14,642 nucleotides of DNA from Chloroflexota bacterium (GTDB lineage Bacteria > Chloroflexota > UBA5177 > JANWHV01), in NCBI GenBank assembly GCA_025924845.1, contig JAICHN010000077.1, positions 1-14,642 of the forward strand. The letters run 5' to 3'. Of the stretch, positions 12,166 to 14,642 are shown one piece after another. The notes under the pieces were generated by a model. The model did no database searches and had not been told where the DNA came from. It saw only the letters and a list, made by a program, of their open reading frames with translations. Position 1 is the first letter of the stretch; every line of letters begins with the position of its first letter. Made by a program: the position numbers and the translations under genes.

Positions 12166-14642
12166 GTGCTCACCCGCGAAGAGGCCCAACGGCTGCTTGA
12201 ACCGGAAGCGAACACGGCATGGCGTGACCAGGCACTTGCCGCCATCGCGTGCGACCTGGCCGAAGATTTGCGCTCCACCGCCTACGGCCTGCTGGGCCAC
12301 GATACGGATGGAAGGCGCCTCCCCTCCACCAATACCCTGGCTGCTCTCAAGCGACACCAGACCATCGTCGCGCAAGTCCATGCCCATCTGGGGGAGATGG
12401 AAGATGGGCAGCGGCTGGCGATCTTCACCGCCCTGCTGCCGGGCATTGCCGTCCATGTCGAGGCCGGCTGGCTGCTGCATGACCGACTGCCCTATCAGAC
12501 AGGCTATCAAAGGAAGGCGTTCCGGCGCGGCCACGGCAAAGCCGCTCCAGGTGCGGCGCGCCTCCAGTGGCTACAGACCATAGTCGCCGGCCTTGGCCCC
12601 TATCGCATGAAGGATGTGGCATGGATGGCCGCCTGGGCGCCCTACCTCGGCGGCCATCTGAGCTCCCTGCCCCGATTGCTGGGTATCTTGTTCGCCGTCG
12701 CCATCGATGCGGGTGGGAGCGAGGGCGGGGCGGTCTTCGAGACGCTTACCGCCTCCGCCCGCGGCGAACATCCAATCGGAGCCATGGGCCGCCACGTCAC
12801 CACCGGGCTGCTTACCGCTTCGCGGTCCGACGGCTGGGCGTTCATCGAGCGTCTTCTGTTGGCGGCGCAGCGTGAGGAGGGGCTTCGCCAGGTGATCCTG
12901 GAGACGGTCGACGAGGCCCACCCCGTGGCGTTCCGCCGACTGCTCGGCCTGATCTTGGAGGAGAACCTGATCCGCTTCTCATCCACGATCCGGGCCGCGA
13001 ACGTGTGGTTCGGCTGCGCCTGGGACGTCGATCAGGTGAGCGCCGTACGTGAGACGCTGGCCGAGGTGCGCATTCTTCTCGACGATGCCGAGGCCAGGGC
13101 CGAGGCCCTCACGCCCCGACCGGATATCATACCGCACGAGGCGTCGGGCGAGAACACAGATCCCTTGCCTGTCACGCCGGCCGGGAGGAAGGCGGCAGCC
13201 GAGCAGGCTCAGGCTGAGGCACGATCGGCCGCGCGGCATCTCTATCTGGGGTTATGGGCGGTCGCCTTCGAGGACGTCCATGCGGCGGTGGCATGCGCCG
13301 GACCGCTACTGCGCGATCCCGATCCATTGCGAAGGCTGGCGGTGGCGCACCTCCTCGGTCAATTAGGTCTACCGCGGGCGACTGCCGCCCTCCTCCCACT
13401 CCTGGATGATGGCGACTTGCGTGTTGCCCTCTGTGCCTTCCAGGCGATGAGTTACGCGGACGACACGCTCATGCCCGATCTGTTCGAGCGGTACACGCGG
13501 CTCCTGACACGGCTCGACGATAAACGGCCGCGCCTGGAAAGCAGACTTTGGCCCTGGCTTATCCTGAACGCCTACCCAGCCAAGGTCGCCGATGAACTGA
13601 TTCGAGTACTGGGTGACCGTTCACCCACACTGCTGCTGCCCCATCTGCCGCGCATGAGCGCGTGGCGCCAGGTCGCGGCGGCGAAACTGCTCGCCGCTCT
13701 GCCGACGTGGGATGCGCCGATTCGTGAGACGTTCCTTCGTATGGCAGCCGATCGCTCCTCCTATATTCGCGGTGAGGCGTTCAAGCTGATCGCTTCCCGA
13801 CCTATTACCGAGGAGGAGGCGCTGCCGCTGGAGCGTTTGTTGACGCGCAAGAGCAGCGATATTCGGCGCGCCATCCTGACCATGCTGCTCAAGCAGCCCG
13901 ACCAGGTGGCCTTTGCCGGCGCCGAGCGATTGCTGGCGGCGCGCGATCCGCTCCAGCGGCTGGCGGGGCTGGACTTGCTACGCGAGCTGGCCGATGCCGG
14001 ACGGGCGGTTTCCCGCTGCCGGCGGACGGCGCGCGATTATCAGGAAGCGCGATCCGCCATCTCCGCCGATGAACAGACCTTGCTCAATGCCATCGATGCA
14101 TCGGGTCGCGCGGCTCAGGTAATCCCGACCCTCGAGAATGTGCTCGGCCTGATCGATCCCGCCGATCGTACCCCGCCCATCCCGCCCCGCCGCCTGAGCG
14201 TCCGCGTCGATACGCCCGCGGCGCGTACTTGCCTGGTACTGCTGGATGAACTGATCGATCAGCATCGCACCACGCCCGTGATCCTGAAGGGTCGGGGGGA
14301 CGGGGATGAGCGGTTGCTCGGCAACACGATGGGTATGCCGGGGCCCGACCCAAAGCTCAGCGCGCGGGAAGATCAGGAGAATTTGCCGCTGGCTGATCTC
14401 TGGCTGCGCTGGGACCGGGAACGGCCTGCCTCCAGTCGCGATGATGACGGGCTGGAGTTGGTGCGGGCGCTGCTCGTTGCCGGCGGTGTCAGCCGTATCG
14501 GCGCGGCCCCGTGGTGGCCGGCGGGGGCGGATCCGGAATTCCCCGGCGTTAAAGTCGCGGCTCGGCTGCGCTACCAGCGCCTGGCGATCGACGTGATCGG
14601 TTGGTTGGAACGTCTGCGCGAGCCGCCGGCCGCCGCCGCCGA
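12166..14642 (+). CDS. Large HEAT-repeat protein of the DUF5724/DUF4132 (MolR/YehI-like) type, 3' end cut
   Basis: The frame is open from GTG 12166 to the window edge, at least 825 residues without a stop. The start follows AGGAG by 7 nt, and translation reads VLTREEAQRLLEPEANTAWR. Residues about 228-287 (LLLAAQREEGLRQVILE, then IRFSSTIRAANVWFG) match the pattern I associate with DUF5724, found N-terminal to DUF4132 in MolR/YehI-type proteins. A polar, Pro/Ala/Glu-rich linker (about 312-356) leads into a helical repeat array (about 357-645), with HEAT-like units such as PDPLRRLAVAHLLGQLGLPR and RSSYIRGEAFKLIASRP. The C-terminal DUF4132 domain, if present, would lie beyond the window. E. coli yehI relatives sit near MoxR-ATPase, DUF5682, VWA and SWIM genes. 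Function is unsettled; a role in a regulated or defensive complex is inference. Confidence 0.75.
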   Translation, partial: MLTREEAQRLLEPEANTAWRDQALAAIACDLAEDLRSTAYGLLGHDTDGRRLPSTNTLAALKRHQTIVAQVHAHLGEMEDGQRLAIFTALLPGIAVHVEAGWLLHDRLPYQTGYQRKAFRRGHGKAAPGAARLQWLQTIVAGLGPYRMKDVAWMAAWAPYLGGHLSSLPRLLGILFAVAIDAGGSEGGAVFETLTASARGEHPIGAMGRHVTTGLLTASRSDGWAFIERLLLAAQREEGLRQVILETVDEAHPVAFRRLLGLILEENLIRFSSTIRAANVWFGCAWDVDQVSAVRETLAEVRILLDDAEARAEALTPRPDIIPHEASGENTDPLPVTPAGRKAAAEQAQAEARSAARHLYLGLWAVAFEDVHAAVACAGPLLRDPDPLRRLAVAHLLGQLGLPRATAALLPLLDDGDLRVALCAFQAMSYADDTLMPDLFERYTRLLTRLDDKRPRLESRLWPWLILNAYPAKVADELIRVLGDRSPTLLLPHLPRMSAWRQVAAAKLLAALPTWDAPIRETFLRMAADRSSYIRGEAFKLIASRPITEEEALPLERLLTRKSSDIRRAILTMLLKQPDQVAFAGAERLLAARDPLQRLAGLDLLRELADAGRAVSRCRRTARDYQEARSAISADEQTLLNAIDASGRAAQVIPTLENVLGLIDPADRTPPIPPRRLSVRVDTPAARTCLVLLDELIDQHRTTPVILKGRGDGDERLLGNTMGMPGPDPKLSAREDQENLPLADLWLRWDRERPASSRDDDGLELVRALLVAGGVSRIGAAPWWPAGADPEFPGVKVAARLRYQRLAIDVIGWLERLREPPAAAA

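Noticed and set aside
1..14642. Alternative genetic code with TGA as Trp
   Set aside because: Several intact genes end at TGA at the expected length (for example 2663-2665, 5776-5778, 4978-4980).
1..14642. tRNA, rRNA, CRISPR array, insertion sequence or prophage
   Set aside because: No cloverleaf, repeat-spacer pattern, transposase motif or phage gene was seen in any gap on either strand.

Overview
The window is GC-rich bacterial chromosome with short intergenic gaps, many ATG/GTG starts behind GGAG-type ribosome binding sites, and TGA used freely as a stop. The gene mix suggests Chloroflexota (Thermomicrobia/Sphaerobacter-like), although actinobacterial lineages share several of these families: an archaeal-Tes-like radical SAM protein, a MerA-like flavoprotein, a DUF5724/DUF4132-type HEAT protein and inositol/sugar enzymes. 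This is an inference from family knowledge; no 16S rRNA, tRNA or other phylogenetic marker is present. No CRISPR array, insertion sequence or phage gene was seen.

Layout. 1-667 (+): the 3' end of an unrecognised gene, then a start-less fragment of a second protein, closed by a perfect 11-bp hairpin (695-720). 733-3277 (-): an IolG-like Gfo/Idh/MocA dehydrogenase, and upstream of it a tight two-gene unit made of a 204-residue protein of unknown function and a RelE/ParE-toxin-like frame interrupted by one in-frame TGA. 3541-4980 (+): an L-arabinose/L-fucose isomerase-like metalloenzyme. 4859-8823 (-): a three-gene operon of a MerA-like flavin disulfide reductase, a Tes/COG1964-type radical SAM enzyme and an ArsM-like methyltransferase. 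The last gene runs 122 nt into the isomerase gene from the opposite strand. 8970-10457 (+): a small SAM methyltransferase and a dienelactone-hydrolase-like protein. 10527-10589: a long imperfect palindrome, probably a dispersed REP/MITE-type repeat, that supplies the stop codon of the next gene. 10586-11533 (-): an HSL-family esterase. 11703-14642 (+): a 150-residue protein translationally coupled to a large HEAT-repeat protein that leaves the window at its 3' end.

Two parts look like systems. The radical SAM operon combines a multi-cluster Fe-S radical enzyme, a dedicated-looking flavoprotein and a cysteine-rich methyltransferase, with a 4-nt ATGA overlap between the radical SAM and methyltransferase genes. 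It may modify lipids (tetraether or membrane-spanning lipid chemistry) or an arsenic/thiol-type substrate. The pair at the right edge resembles the E. coli yehI (MolR)-type DUF4132 neighbourhoods, which elsewhere carry a MoxR ATPase, DUF5682 and VWA proteins. The remainder would lie beyond 14642. The dehydrogenase and isomerase flanking 1-5 kb point to sugar or polyol catabolism, but they are not in one operon here.
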